DNA of 64,000 bases from Leifsonia sp. ku-ls (GCA_003367665.1 QKXI01000003.1:124001-188000), one strand, 5' to 3'; shown: positions 10,073-18,631, numbered from the stretch's first letter. Numbers and translations: made by a program. Notes: generated by a model not told the origin, from the letters alone.

Positions 10073-10474
10073 ATGCGCTTCACAACCACCGGCCAGAAGG
10101 CGGTCGTGATCGCTGTGCTCCTCGCCGTGAGCGGACTGCTCACGCTGCTCTTCGACGCCCTGCACTCCGACGCCGGGTCGATCGTGCTCACGGTGCTGCA
10201 GGTGGTCGCGTGGTACCTCGCCAGCCGGATGTTCCGCGGGCCCGGCGAACCGGTGCGGGCGGCGCGCCCGTGGTGGCGGATGACGAACCGGCCGCTGCTG
10301 AGCGGCGTGCTCGCCGCCGTCTACGGGCTGGCCGCCCTGGTCAACATCGGCTTCTCGTTCGCGGGCTTCGGCAGCCTCTCCGGCACCGTCTCGATCCTGG
10401 CGGAGCTGGTCCTCTGCGCGCTGTTCGCCAACTCCTACCTGCGGCTCGCGTCGCTGGCCCGCGCCGCGGCCTGA
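10073..10474 (+). CDS. Small four-helix membrane protein, unknown function
   Basis: A 133-residue protein with four predicted membrane helices separated by a short basic loop (RPWWRMTNRP). No domain is recognised. The ATG is preceded by AGGGGGAAC, an adequate ribosome site. It is divergent from the PrsW protease gene and lies 16 bases before the M13 peptidase gene, which has its own promoter overlapping the stop region. Confidence 0.65.
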   Translation: MRFTTTGQKAVVIAVLLAVSGLLTLLFDALHSDAGSIVLTVLQVVAWYLASRMFRGPGEPVRAARPWWRMTNRPLLSGVLAAVYGLAALVNIGFSFAGFGSLSGTVSILAELVLCALFANSYLRLASLARAAA

Positions 10475-10478
10475 CCCG

Positions 10479-10484
10479 TAGGCT
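10479..10484 (+). promoter_or_regulatory. -10 box of the M13 peptidase gene (leaderless)
   Basis: TAGGCT, six bases before the ATG at 10491. Confidence 0.65.
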
Positions 10485-10490
10485 GGGCGC

Positions 10491-12464
10491 ATGACGCTCG
10501 ACTCCGGCATCCGCACCGACGAACTCGACCCCGCCATCCGTCCGCAGGACGACCTCTTCCGCCACGTCAACGGGAAGTGGCTGGAGCGCACGGAGATCCC
10601 GGCGGACAAGGCCCGCTGGGGCTCCTTCATGGTGCTCGCCGAGGAGTCGGAGAAGGCGGTCCACGAGATCATCGAGCAGGCCCAGCAGGCGGCGGAGGGC
10701 ACGGAGGAGCGCAAGTTCGGCGACCTCTACACCAGCTTCATGGACGAGGAGCGCATCGACTCCCTCGGCGTGGAGGCGATCCGCGACGAGCTGACCTTCG
10801 CCGACGGCGTCGACAGCATCCCGAGCCTGCTGGAGACGGTCGGCAAGCTGGAGCGCCGCGGGCTCGGCGGCTTCTACCAGCTGTTCGTGGACAACGACCC
10901 GGGCGACCCGGAGCGGTACCTGGTGTTCCTGGAGCAGGCCGGCATCTCGCTGCCCGACGAGTCGTACTTCCGCGAGGAACGCTTCGCGCCGGTGCGCGAG
11001 GCGTTCGTCGCGCACATCCAGCGGATGTTCGAGCTGGCCGGGTTCGACGACGCGCCGGCCCGCGCTCAGCGCGTGTTCGACCTGGAGACGGCGATCGCCT
11101 CCAAGCACTGGGACAACGTCGCGTCCCGCGACTCCGAGAAGACCTACAACCTGTACAGCTGGGCCGACGCCAAGGGCGTGTTCTCCGGCGGCGCCGCCGG
11201 TGCCGCGCCCGACCTCGACGTGTGGGCGGAGGCGCTCGGCGCGCCGCAGGACGCCCTCGCGGAGGTCGTCCTGCGGCAGCCGTCGTTCACGGCGGGCCTC
11301 GCAGAGCTGCTCACCGAGGACCGCCTGGAGTCGTGGCGCGACTGGCTATCGTGGCAGGTCATCCACGGGGCTGCCCCGTACCTCTCCGGCGACTTCGTCG
11401 AGGCGAACTTCGACTTCTACGGCCGCACCCTGACCGGGACCCCGGAGATGCGGGCGCGCTGGAAGCGCGGCGTCTCTCTGGTCGAGGGCGCGATGGGCGA
11501 GGCGGTCGGCCGCATCTACGTCGAGAAGCACTTCCCGCCTGCGGCGAAGCAGCAGATGGACGAGCTGGTCGCCAACCTGATCGAGGCGTACCGGCAGAGC
11601 ATCCGGACCCTCGACTGGATGGGAGAGGAGACCCGCAAGCGCGCGCTCGACAAGCTCGAGAAGTTCACGCCGAAGATCGGCTACCCGGTGAAGTGGCGCG
11701 ACTACTCGAGCCTCGTGATCGACCCGACCGACCTGATCGGCAACGTTCGCGCGGCGGCGCTGTTCGAGTTCAACCGCGAGCTCGGCAAGATCGGCAAGCC
11801 GATCGACCGCGACGAGTGGTTCATGACGCCGCAGACGATCAACGCGTACTACAACCCCGGGTTCAACGAGATCGTCTTCCCCGCGGCGATCCTGCAGTTC
11901 CCGTTCTTCGACGCCGACCGGGACGCCGCTGCCAACTACGGCGCGATCGGCGCGGTCATCGGGCACGAGATCGGGCACGGCTTCGACGACCAGGGCTCCA
12001 AGTTCGACGGCGACGGCCGCCTCGAGGACTGGTGGACGGAGGCCGACCGCGCAGCCTTCGAGAAGCGCACGGCCAGCCTGATCGAGCACTACAACGCGCT
12101 GGCCCCCGCGCAGGTCCCGGAGCACCACGTGAACGGAGCTCTGACCATCGGCGAGAACATCGGCGACCTCGGCGGCCTCGGCATCGCGTGGAAGGCGTAC
12201 CTGCTGTCGCTGGGCGGGCAGGAGCCTCCGGTGATCGACGGTCTGACCGGCGCGGAGCGCTTCTTCCTCTCCTGGGCGCAGGCGTGGCAGCAGAAGGGAC
12301 GCGACGAGGAGGTCATCCGCCTGCTCGCGATCGACCCGCACTCTCCGAACGAGTTCCGCTGCAACCAGATCGTGCGCAACATCGACGCGTTCTACGAGAC
12401 CTTCGGCGTGTCGTCGGGCGACCGGCTGTGGCTGGCTCCGGAGGAGCGCGTCACCATCTGGTGA
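10491..12464 (+). CDS. pepO: M13 family zinc metallopeptidase (neprilysin/PepO type)
   Basis: A 657-residue oligopeptidase. It has the zinc motif HEIGH near residue 490 (VIGHEIGHGFDDQGS), the third zinc ligand in GENIGDLGG about 60 residues later, and the substrate-binding motif NAYYNP before NEIVFPAAILQ. The C-terminus has the family FRCNQIVRN segment. There is no signal peptide, so it probably acts in the cytosol on short peptides, as PepO does in lactic bacteria. The leaderless promoter fixes the start. Confidence 0.92.
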   Translation: MTLDSGIRTDELDPAIRPQDDLFRHVNGKWLERTEIPADKARWGSFMVLAEESEKAVHEIIEQAQQAAEGTEERKFGDLYTSFMDEERIDSLGVEAIRDELTFADGVDSIPSLLETVGKLERRGLGGFYQLFVDNDPGDPERYLVFLEQAGISLPDESYFREERFAPVREAFVAHIQRMFELAGFDDAPARAQRVFDLETAIASKHWDNVASRDSEKTYNLYSWADAKGVFSGGAAGAAPDLDVWAEALGAPQDALAEVVLRQPSFTAGLAELLTEDRLESWRDWLSWQVIHGAAPYLSGDFVEANFDFYGRTLTGTPEMRARWKRGVSLVEGAMGEAVGRIYVEKHFPPAAKQQMDELVANLIEAYRQSIRTLDWMGEETRKRALDKLEKFTPKIGYPVKWRDYSSLVIDPTDLIGNVRAAALFEFNRELGKIGKPIDRDEWFMTPQTINAYYNPGFNEIVFPAAILQFPFFDADRDAAANYGAIGAVIGHEIGHGFDDQGSKFDGDGRLEDWWTEADRAAFEKRTASLIEHYNALAPAQVPEHHVNGALTIGENIGDLGGLGIAWKAYLLSLGGQEPPVIDGLTGAERFFLSWAQAWQQKGRDEEVIRLLAIDPHSPNEFRCNQIVRNIDAFYETFGVSSGDRLWLAPEERVTIW

Positions 12465-12514
12465 TGCGGCGGTATTTCAGGCCAGCCGGCCGCCCGTGAC
12501 CCCCGACCACGGGG

Positions 12515-12520
12515 TAACAT
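12515..12520 (+). promoter_or_regulatory. -10 box of the beta-lactamase-fold gene
   Basis: TAACAT about 105 bases before the GTG at 12626. Unlike most promoters in this window it would produce a long leader. Confidence 0.4.
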
Positions 12521-12526
12521 CTTCCC

Positions 12527-12625
12527 TGTCGTCGCCGCGGGCAGCGTGGTGGGGGCGACAGCGGGGTCGGGGAGGGGCCGCCGCGGCACCGTAGGCCCGA
12601 CCCGGAAGAAAGACCCAGCGACACC
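12527..12625 (+). promoter_or_regulatory. Structured 5' leader upstream of the beta-lactamase-fold gene
   Basis: About 100 bases between a TAACAT box and the GTG start. TGTCG at 12527 pairs with CGACA at 12556-12560. GGGTCGGG at 12564-12571 pairs exactly with CCCGACCC at 12596-12603, enclosing an inner GCCGCcGCGGC stem. There is no T-tract, so a simple terminator of the upstream gene is unlikely. It could be a riboswitch or protein-binding leader; the ligand class cannot be told by eye. Confidence 0.35.
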
Positions 12626-13534
12626 GTGACGATCCAGGCCCGAGAGTCCGAGCGACGAGCCCGTCAGGCGAGCAGCCGACGCGGCCGGCACCGGGCTCCC
12701 GCCTCGGTCGAGTCGTTCAGCCGCGGGTTCGACGCGCTCGGCCGGCTCGCCGTCGCCGGCGTCCAGGTGTCCGCCCGGGCGACCGACCTCTCGACCGGTG
12801 CGGTGCTGTTCTCCGTCGACGACCACATCGTGATGCCGACCGCCAGCATCGGCAAGGTGCTGCTCCTTGTCGAGGTGGCGGCACGCCTGCAGTCGGGCGA
12901 GCTGAGCCCACTGGCCCACCTCGATCGCGACCCGCGCGACATCGCGGGCGACTCCGGGATCTGGCAGCACCTCCACGTGCCGTCGCTGCCGGTCGCCGAC
13001 CTCGCGGCCCTGGTCGGCGCGTCCAGCGACAACCTGGCAACGAACGTGCTGCTGCGCCGGGTCGGGCTGGAGGCGGTCAGCGCCCGCACCGAGTCCCTCG
13101 GCCTGACGCGCACTGCTCTGCTCGACCTGGTGCGCGACCATCGCGGGCCGGACGACGCCCCCCAGCTCTCCGTCGGAAGCGCCAACGAGCTGACCTGGCT
13201 GTTCTCCGCGCTCGCACGAGGCGAGATCGTCAACCCGGCGACCAGCCAGCGCGTGATCTCCTGGCTGTCGCTGAACAGCGACTTCTCGCTCGTCTCCAGC
13301 GCCTTCGGGCTCGACCCGCACTCGCATCGGCATCCGGAGCACGGCATCCTGCTCGTCAACAAGACGGGAACGGACGCGGGCGTGCGCAGCGAGGTGGGCG
13401 TGCTGCGCGGCCCACGCGCCGGCGTCACGTATGCGGTCTCGACCTACTTCGACGACACCAGCCTGCCCGAGCGCCTCGCCGTCATCGACGGCATGCGCGC
13501 CGTCGGCCTCGACCTGCTCGAATACGTCTTCTAA
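12626..13534 (+). CDS. Class A beta-lactamase/DD-peptidase-fold serine hydrolase, no signal peptide
   Basis: A 302-residue protein with the three penicillin-recognising motifs in order and spacing: SxxK as TASIGK (Ser near residue 74), SDN as SSDN near 134, and KTG as NKTGT near 247. The omega-loop ExxLN of true class A beta-lactamases is not visible between SDN and KTG. The N-terminus is basic and hydrophilic (RRARQASSRRGRHRA), with neither signal peptide nor membrane helix. It may be a cytosolic hydrolase or esterase that uses the fold, and drug resistance should not be assumed. A structured leader of about 100 bases precedes it. Confidence 0.75.
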   Translation: MTIQARESERRARQASSRRGRHRAPASVESFSRGFDALGRLAVAGVQVSARATDLSTGAVLFSVDDHIVMPTASIGKVLLLVEVAARLQSGELSPLAHLDRDPRDIAGDSGIWQHLHVPSLPVADLAALVGASSDNLATNVLLRRVGLEAVSARTESLGLTRTALLDLVRDHRGPDDAPQLSVGSANELTWLFSALARGEIVNPATSQRVISWLSLNSDFSLVSSAFGLDPHSHRHPEHGILLVNKTGTDAGVRSEVGVLRGPRAGVTYAVSTYFDDTSLPERLAVIDGMRAVGLDLLEYVF

Positions 13535-13550
13535 CGCCCTCCGCCCGCCG

Positions 13551-13610
13551 TCGAGTCCGCAAAGACTGCACGCAGGATCGGCGTGTCGCGTGCACTCTTC
13601 GCGTACTCGA
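13551..13610. repeat. Long hairpin repeat, copy 1 (terminator-like)
   Basis: Arms 13551-13573 and 13588-13610 pair over 20 of 23 positions around a 14-base loop. The arm contains AAGACTGCACGC, shared with the hairpin at 31385-31441. Both copies lie between the 3' ends of convergent genes, which suggests bidirectional terminators of common origin. Confidence 0.7.
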
Positions 13611-13624
13611 TGTTGGGGCAGGGG

Positions 13625-14095
13625 TCAGGAGTCGGCGGCGCGCACCTGCTCCCATTCGGCGATGAGGGCCGGGAGACGGCGCTGCAGGAAGCGGTAGAAG
13701 CCGGCCATGTCGCGCAGGCGCTCGGTGGCAGGAGAAGCGGGGTCTCCGACGGCGGCGAGACCGAGGTCCGCCTGGTCGGCGAGCGTGCCGTAGATCGGGC
13801 TGTTGCGCACCATGAGCGCGTACCAGTCGCTCGGCAGTTCGTAGCGGTCGCGCCGGCTGCCGGTCTGCGAGAGGCGGCGGATGATCCCGAGGGTCTGCAG
13901 GTAGCGCACGGCGCCCGAGATCGCGGCGGCGCTCACCTCCAGCCGTTCGGCCAGCTCGGCGGCGGTCAGGCCGGGCGACTCGGTGACCGTGAGCGCCATC
14001 AGCACCCTGGCGGGCATCTTGGGGAAGCCGGCCGCGGCCAGGACCGCGGCGGAGTGCTCCATCACCTCGGCGAGCGCCGCCTCGTCTTTGGCCAT
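13625..14095 (-). CDS. GbsR/MarR family transcriptional regulator
   Basis: A winged-helix repressor-type protein of about 156 residues. The DNA-binding part is LTAAELAERLEVSAAAISGAVRYLQTLGIIRR, followed by a wing (GSRRDRYEL) and a C-terminal helical dimerisation part. The ATG at 14095 has AGGACGG at the right distance; a GTG two codons upstream is the alternative. It is the last gene of the exporter operon on the minus strand and begins 12 bases after the permease stop, so it probably represses its own operon. A likely site is the palindrome at 16789-16803. Confidence 0.85.
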   Translation of the reverse strand: MAKDEAALAEVMEHSAAVLAAAGFPKMPARVLMALTVTESPGLTAAELAERLEVSAAAISGAVRYLQTLGIIRRLSQTGSRRDRYELPSDWYALMVRNSPIYGTLADQADLGLAAVGDPASPATERLRDMAGFYRFLQRRLPALIAEWEQVRAADS

Positions 14096-14107
14096 GGGCA
14101 CCGTCCT

Positions 14108-15802
14108 CTATCCGATTGCGAAGTCACGCCGGCGGATCAGGGCCGCAGCGACCGCGAGGGCGACGACCGTGATGCCGAACATCCAGTATCCCCCGGTCCA
14201 GTCGACGTCGCCGACCACCACCGGAGCATCGGCGAACGGCGAGAGGTGGCGCACGCCGTCCGGCAGGTTCACCAGACCGCCAAAGATCCCGATGAACGCG
14301 CCGAGCCCGAGGGCGGCCCACGACACGGCGATGGTCCACGACGGCAGCAGAACGAACACCAGGGTCAGCACGCCGATGTAGACGAGGGCGACCGGCAGCT
14401 GCGCGGCCGCCGCGGCGAACGAGTCGCCGATCGTGGAGGCCGGCTGGCCCGCCGCGAGCGCCGACAGCCCGGACGCGAGAGCGGCCGCGAGCAGAACGGC
14501 CACGATCGCGAGCACGCCGACGGCGACGAACGACAGCAGCCAGCGGACGCGGCCGAGCGGGGTCGACATGAGCGTCTCCGCGCTGCCCGACGCCTCCTCC
14601 TGACGTAACCGGATCACCGCCTGGACCGCGCAGGCCGCCGCGAGCACGCCCACGATGGAGAAGATCGCGGAGATGAAGAGTTGCGTCAGCGGGCCGGAGC
14701 CGCCCGCGCCGATCTTGCCGATCTCCTCCCGGATGCCGGACAGGCTGGGGTCGTTGGCGATCGAGCTCCCCACCAGGCTGCCGAGCGCGCCGGCCAGGAG
14801 GCCCGTGAGGGCGCCGCCGAGCGTCCACCCGACCACGATCGGCCATTGCAGGCGCCACGCCAGCCCGAGGGCACCGCCGAGCAGCGGCGACGCCGACACC
14901 CGGCCGTCCCGCTCCGGGATCACGCCGGCGCCGGTGTCGCGGACGGACTGCAGCGCGTAGACGCCGGCCACCAGGACCGCGGCGAGGCCGAGCATGAGGA
15001 GCAACGGTCGCCAGTCGTCGGCGGTGAACGGCGCGAACTGCTCACCCCAGCCGATCGGACTCAACCAGGTGGGCCACGCCGACCGCATGTGCGTGCCGTC
15101 GCCGAACGGTGTCCCCGTCGCGTCGCCGATCCCACGCAGAGCGAAGGCGACGACGACCACGGCCGCCGCGAACCCGTTCGCCCCTCGCGAGGTGCTCATC
15201 AGCTGCGAGAGCAGCAGCCCGACGGAGAAGAAGGCGAGGCCTGCGCCGCCCACCGCGGCGCCGGCGACGAACGACCCGTACAGCGGGAGGCCGGCCGCTG
15301 CGAAGCCGAGGGCGGTCAGCACGGCCAGGGCCACGTTCGCGAGCACGGCGTGCACCACGGTCGCCGTGGTCGGCAGCAGCCGGCCCGCAGGAGTGGACGC
15401 GACCAGCTCTGCGCGACCCGACTCCTCCTCCGCTCGCGAGTGCCGGACCGCGAGGAAGGTGTTCATCAGGCCGGCGAGCAGTGCGAGGAACGCGTAGATC
15501 TCGAAGAACGTCACCGCCGCCAGGGTGGTGCCCTGCGGCAGGCCGCGCAGCACGAGCACGGTCGGGTCGGCGATCGCGAGGCGGACGAGCTGCGTGCGCG
15601 CCGCCACACTGCCGAAGGTCTGCTCGATGCTCGTCGCAGAGAAGAGCCCTAGTGCCCCGATGCACAGTACCCAGATGAGCAGCTGCCAGCGGTCCCGGCG
15701 CAGGCGCTGCCGGAGCAGAGCACGGAGCGTCGCGCCGGAGCCAGCGCCCCGCGACGCCTCGCGGGCGTGGGACGGCTCCAGCCGTGCTGTCGCGGTGCTC
15801 AT
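14108..15802 (-). CDS. ABC transporter permease (antibiotic/drug exporter type)
   Basis: A 564-residue membrane protein with about 12 helices in two related halves, each half having the pattern (R)WQLxxW at entry and EEESGRAELVASTP or EEASGSAETLMSTP after the second helix. These duplicated motifs define the tetronasin-type exporter permeases of actinobacteria. The ATG overlaps the stop of the ATPase gene (ATGA at 15799-15802), so the two subunits are coupled. With the ATPase it should export a hydrophobic compound; the substrate is unknown. Confidence 0.88.
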   Translation of the reverse strand: MSTATARLEPSHAREASRGAGSGATLRALLRQRLRRDRWQLLIWVLCIGALGLFSATSIEQTFGSVAARTQLVRLAIADPTVLVLRGLPQGTTLAAVTFFEIYAFLALLAGLMNTFLAVRHSRAEEESGRAELVASTPAGRLLPTTATVVHAVLANVALAVLTALGFAAAGLPLYGSFVAGAAVGGAGLAFFSVGLLLSQLMSTSRGANGFAAAVVVVAFALRGIGDATGTPFGDGTHMRSAWPTWLSPIGWGEQFAPFTADDWRPLLLMLGLAAVLVAGVYALQSVRDTGAGVIPERDGRVSASPLLGGALGLAWRLQWPIVVGWTLGGALTGLLAGALGSLVGSSIANDPSLSGIREEIGKIGAGGSGPLTQLFISAIFSIVGVLAAACAVQAVIRLRQEEASGSAETLMSTPLGRVRWLLSFVAVGVLAIVAVLLAAALASGLSALAAGQPASTIGDSFAAAAAQLPVALVYIGVLTLVFVLLPSWTIAVSWAALGLGAFIGIFGGLVNLPDGVRHLSPFADAPVVVGDVDWTGGYWMFGITVVALAVAAALIRRRDFAIG

Positions 15803-16755
15803 CGCGCGCTCGCCGCCTTCGCGGGCTCGGCCGCGTTCGCGTCGGCCGCCGCCAGGTCGTCCCCGTAGTGCCGGAGGAAGAGTTCCTCGAGCGAGGGCGG
15901 CGCGACCGTCAGCCCGCGCACCTGCAGCTGGGCGAGGGCGGCGAGCACCGGCGCCAGGGCGTCGCTGTCCGCTGTGAACTTCACGCGACCGTCGTCCACG
16001 CGGAGGTCGTGGGCGCCGGGGATGCCGGCCAGCGCGGCCGCGTCGTGCTCGCCGTCCGCGAAGGAGACCTCGGTGCGGGTGAGGTGGCGCAGCTCGTCGA
16101 GCGTGCCGGTCTCGACGGTCTTTCCGGCGCGGATGATGCTCACCCGGTCGCACAGCTGCTCCACCTCCGAGAGGATGTGGCTCGACAGCAGCACGGTCGC
16201 GCCCTCGGCTGCGACGCGGTGCACCTCGGACGCGAAGACGGCCTCCATCAGCGGGTCGAGTCCGCTGGTCGGCTCGTCGAGGATGTAGAGGTCGGCCGGC
16301 GTGGCGAAGGCGGCGACGAGGGCCACCTTCTGCCGGTTGCCCTTGGAGTAGGCGCGACCCTTCTTGCTCGGGTCGAGCTGGAAGACGTCGATCAAGCGCT
16401 TGCGCCGGGCGGCGTAGGCAGCGCGGTCGGTCGTGCAGCCGCGCAGCCGCGACAGCAGGTCGATGGCCTCGCCGCCGGAGAGGTTGGGCCACAGGCTCAC
16501 GTCGCCGGGCACGTAGGCGAGCCGACGGTGGAGCTCGACCGCATCCCGCCAAGGGTCGCGCCCGAACACGGTCGCCCGCCCGCCGTCGGCCTTGGCGAGG
16601 CCGAGGAGCACACGGATGGTGGTGGACTTGCCCGCGCCGTTCGGCCCGAGGAAGCCGTGCACGTCGCCCTGGGTCACGCTGAGGTCGAGCCCGTCGAGGG
16701 CGCGCACGCGCCCGAAGTGCTTCTCCAGGCCGGAGACGTCGATCACTGCATTCAT
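15799..16755 (-). CDS. ABC transporter ATP-binding protein (drug exporter type)
   Basis: A 318-residue cytosolic ATPase. Walker A is GPNGAGKST near residue 38, Walker B is LYILDEPTSGLD near 160, and the H-loop is in LLSSHIL. The signature region is SKGNRQKVALVAAF, where the usual LSGGQ is degenerate; this is normal in this exporter family. The ATG at 16755 is chosen over an upstream ATG at 16764 because TAGCAT lies seven bases before it and overlaps the upstream candidate. It is the first gene of a minus-strand operon with permease and regulator. Confidence 0.92.
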   Translation of the reverse strand: MNAVIDVSGLEKHFGRVRALDGLDLSVTQGDVHGFLGPNGAGKSTTIRVLLGLAKADGGRATVFGRDPWRDAVELHRRLAYVPGDVSLWPNLSGGEAIDLLSRLRGCTTDRAAYAARRKRLIDVFQLDPSKKGRAYSKGNRQKVALVAAFATPADLYILDEPTSGLDPLMEAVFASEVHRVAAEGATVLLSSHILSEVEQLCDRVSIIRAGKTVETGTLDELRHLTRTEVSFADGEHDAAALAGIPGAHDLRVDDGRVKFTADSDALAPVLAALAQLQVRGLTVAPPSLEELFLRHYGDDLAAADANAAEPAKAASAR

Positions 16756-16762
16756 GGGCGGC

Positions 16763-16768
16763 ATGCTA
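16763..16768 (-). promoter_or_regulatory. -10 box of the ABC exporter operon (leaderless)
   Basis: TAGCAT on the minus strand, seven bases before the ATG at 16755. Confidence 0.6.
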
Positions 16769-16788
16769 CGCCCATTTCAGTAATTTGT

Positions 16789-16803
16789 GAAAACTGTGTT
16801 TTC
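16789..16803. promoter_or_regulatory. Palindromic candidate operator of the ABC exporter operon
   Basis: GAAAAC-N3-GTTTTC is a perfect dyad about 20 bases upstream of the -10 box, in the -35 area. It sits in an AT-rich patch (TTTCAGTAATTTGTGAAA just beside it also has dyad symmetry). A MarR/GbsR-type repressor encoded by the third gene of the operon is the natural candidate to bind it. Confidence 0.45.
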
Positions 16804-16805
16804 TG

Positions 16806-17900
16806 TCAGGCCTGAGCGCACTGCACGGAGTCGATGCCGGCGTAGTTGTGCGTGGAGGCGCTGTCGGGAATGGTGAGCGTCACCGGCACGCCCGCCTCGA
16901 AGTCGACGGTCGTGCTCCACTCGTCCAGGGTGCCGCCGTCGGGCGTGTCCGCGAATCCGGCGGTCACGGTGGCGCCGGCGCAGGCCTGGGCGGCCGTCAG
17001 CTCGAAGGTCCAGCCGTCGACGTAGTGGACGTGGATGCCGTCGACGTCGTAGTCGTCGACGGCCGAGCCGTCGGAAGACCCGTCGGACGGCCCCTCCGTC
17101 GGCGCCGCGTAGGGAGTGGGCTCCGCCGTGCTCCCGGCCTCGGCGACACGGGCGGCGCTCGCGCCGATGGAGCCGATCGCGAACACGGCCACCAAGAGGA
17201 CGATCAGCCCGGCGGCGATGCTGCCGAGCGTGATCCCGACGATGGCGCCGGTCGACATGCGGCGGCGCGGAGGGTACGGAGGCGGAGGGGGCGCGTACCA
17301 GCCGGCGGGGGTTGGGGTCGGTTGGGATGCGGGTGCCGGGTACGCGGGTGCGGCGGCGGGAGGTTGCTGCGGGTATGCGGGAGTGGCGGTAGGCGGATAG
17401 TCGGGTGCGCCGGCGATCGGGGGCTGTGTGGCGCGCGCCGAGGCGTCGGAGTGTTGGTACTCGCGGACCATTCCGCCTGCCTGGGCCGGGTACGCCGGGA
17501 CGGGCTGCGGCGGATTGATCGGACCCGGACCCCCGGCAGTCGCCTGAGACGAGTACGCCTCAGTCCCCGGGGCTGGCTGAGTCGGGTACACCCCCGGAGT
17601 CGCCTGAGACGAGTACGCCTCAGTCCCCGGGGCTGGCTGAGTCGGGTACACCCCCGGAGCCGCCTGAGGCGCTCCCGCGTCCGGCCGCGTCACGGACGGA
17701 ACGGGCCCCGGCGCGCGCCACGGCGAGGCCGCCTGCATCGCGTCGCGGGCGGCGGCGAGCGCGTCGGAGCGCTGCTGGTCGCCGGCCGTCTCGGCGAGGC
17801 GGGATGCGTAGGCTCGCTGCACCTCGTCGGCGCTCGCTGTCGGCGGCACCCCCAACAGTTCGGCCGCCTCGTTCGGACTCACCGCACGCCCCCCGTTCAC
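16806..17900 (-). CDS. J-domain-like, proline-rich single-pass membrane protein
   Basis: A 364-residue protein of unknown function. Residues 8-45 resemble the N-terminal helices of a J-domain (AAELLGVPPTASADEVQRAYASRLAE), but no HPD motif is visible. A long Pro/Tyr/Ala/Gln linker follows, containing an exact 20-residue tandem duplication with the core GVYPTQPAPGTEAYSSQAT. One membrane helix (about 218-245) leads to an extracellular C-terminal domain with two cysteines (AQACAGAT and DSVQCAQA). The layout suggests a cytosolic sensor or interaction arm with an external domain. The gene ends two bases beyond the exporter operator. Confidence 0.65.
   Translation of the reverse strand: MNGGRAVSPNEAAELLGVPPTASADEVQRAYASRLAETAGDQQRSDALAAARDAMQAASPWRAPGPVPSVTRPDAGAPQAAPGVYPTQPAPGTEAYSSQATPGVYPTQPAPGTEAYSSQATAGGPGPINPPQPVPAYPAQAGGMVREYQHSDASARATQPPIAGAPDYPPTATPAYPQQPPAAAPAYPAPASQPTPTPAGWYAPPPPPYPPRRRMSTGAIVGITLGSIAAGLIVLLVAVFAIGSIGASAARVAEAGSTAEPTPYAAPTEGPSDGSSDGSAVDDYDVDGIHVHYVDGWTFELTAAQACAGATVTAGFADTPDGGTLDEWSTTVDFEAGVPVTLTIPDSASTHNYAGIDSVQCAQA
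17538..17657. repeat. Exact 60-bp tandem duplication inside a coding region
   Basis: Bases 17538-17597 are repeated without change at 17598-17657. The unit is a multiple of three and adds 20 residues to the proline-rich linker. Perfect identity points to a recent slippage event and probable length variation between strains. Confidence 0.95.
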
Positions 17901-17954
17901 CTCGACGCGTCTGGGTCGATCGTAGTGGGCAGGTTGCGGTCTGCCGCTGCCGAT

Positions 17955-18575
17955 TCAGGCCAGCACGTCGCTGAGGCCGCGCACGAGTGCGCCGGGGTTG
18001 CGGCGCCCGGGGCGCTCGGCCGTCGCGATCTCGCCGAGCTCGCGGATGACGCGGGCGTAGTATCCGCCCGCCACGCCTGAGCGGTAGGCCTTCGGCTGCA
18101 GGTCCGCCTCGTTGCGCAGGTGGATCTCGGCGCGCGCGGCCTCGATCGGCGAGATGATCTTGACGCCGGCTCGGTAGCGGATGAGGCGATGCACCCACTG
18201 GTCCAGGGGCTCCGGGAGGCCGGCGGGCACCCGGTCGTGCTCGGCCGCGAGCGACACCCGGGCGCGGGCGCCGGAGCGGACGTCGCCGGACGTCGCGACC
18301 GCGTTCTCGCGCTCGGCCTTCCGGCGGTCGGCGGCGAGCACCGTGAGCAGGTCGTCGTGGCGGTTGGCCTGCCGGGAGAGCACGTCGAGCTCGTCGAGGG
18401 CCGTCGCGAACTCCTCCTCGTAGCCGGTGTAGGCGTCGGGGTGCGCGGCGCGGTCGTTGGCCAGGTCGGCGCGCGCGGTGGCCGCCTGAGCCCGCGTGAG
18501 CACCGTGCGGCCGTTGCGGACGCGCTCCAGTCGCCAGGTCCAGGTGGCGAGCGGTTCCGGCATGAGGTGGCCCAT
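17955..18575 (-). CDS. Hypothetical protein with an internal duplication
   Basis: A 206-residue soluble protein I cannot assign. It consists of two related halves: each starts PEPL-x-x-W-x-x-R-L and continues with an A-R-A-(D/E) helix, a DAY/KAY-x-(T/S)G turn and an acidic or amphipathic helix. The halves begin near residues 6 and 119 and are joined by a basic linker. TACAGT lies six bases before the ATG at 18575, which supports that start and shows the gene has its own leaderless promoter, divergent from the MATE gene. Confidence 0.65.
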   Translation of the reverse strand: MGHLMPEPLATWTWRLERVRNGRTVLTRAQAATARADLANDRAAHPDAYTGYEEEFATALDELDVLSRQANRHDDLLTVLAADRRKAERENAVATSGDVRSGARARVSLAAEHDRVPAGLPEPLDQWVHRLIRYRAGVKIISPIEAARAEIHLRNEADLQPKAYRSGVAGGYYARVIRELGEIATAERPGRRNPGALVRGLSDVLA

Positions 18576-18581
18576 GCGTCC

Positions 18582-18587
18582 ACTGTA
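18582..18587 (-). promoter_or_regulatory. -10 box of the duplicated hypothetical gene (leaderless)
   Basis: TACAGT on the minus strand, six bases before the ATG at 18575. Confidence 0.55.
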
Positions 18588-18631
18588 GGAACGACCTCCG
18601 ACATCGCGGCGGCGACACTCGTGACCGCGGG

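Noticed and set aside
12527-12625. Naming the leader a c-di-AMP (ydaO) riboswitch
   Set aside because: A cell-wall-type fold follows and stems are visible, but the conserved core of that class could not be recognised by eye.
12626-13534. Annotating the SxxK/SDN/KTG protein as a beta-lactamase resistance gene
   Set aside because: There is no signal peptide and no recognisable omega-loop glutamate, so resistance is unsupported.
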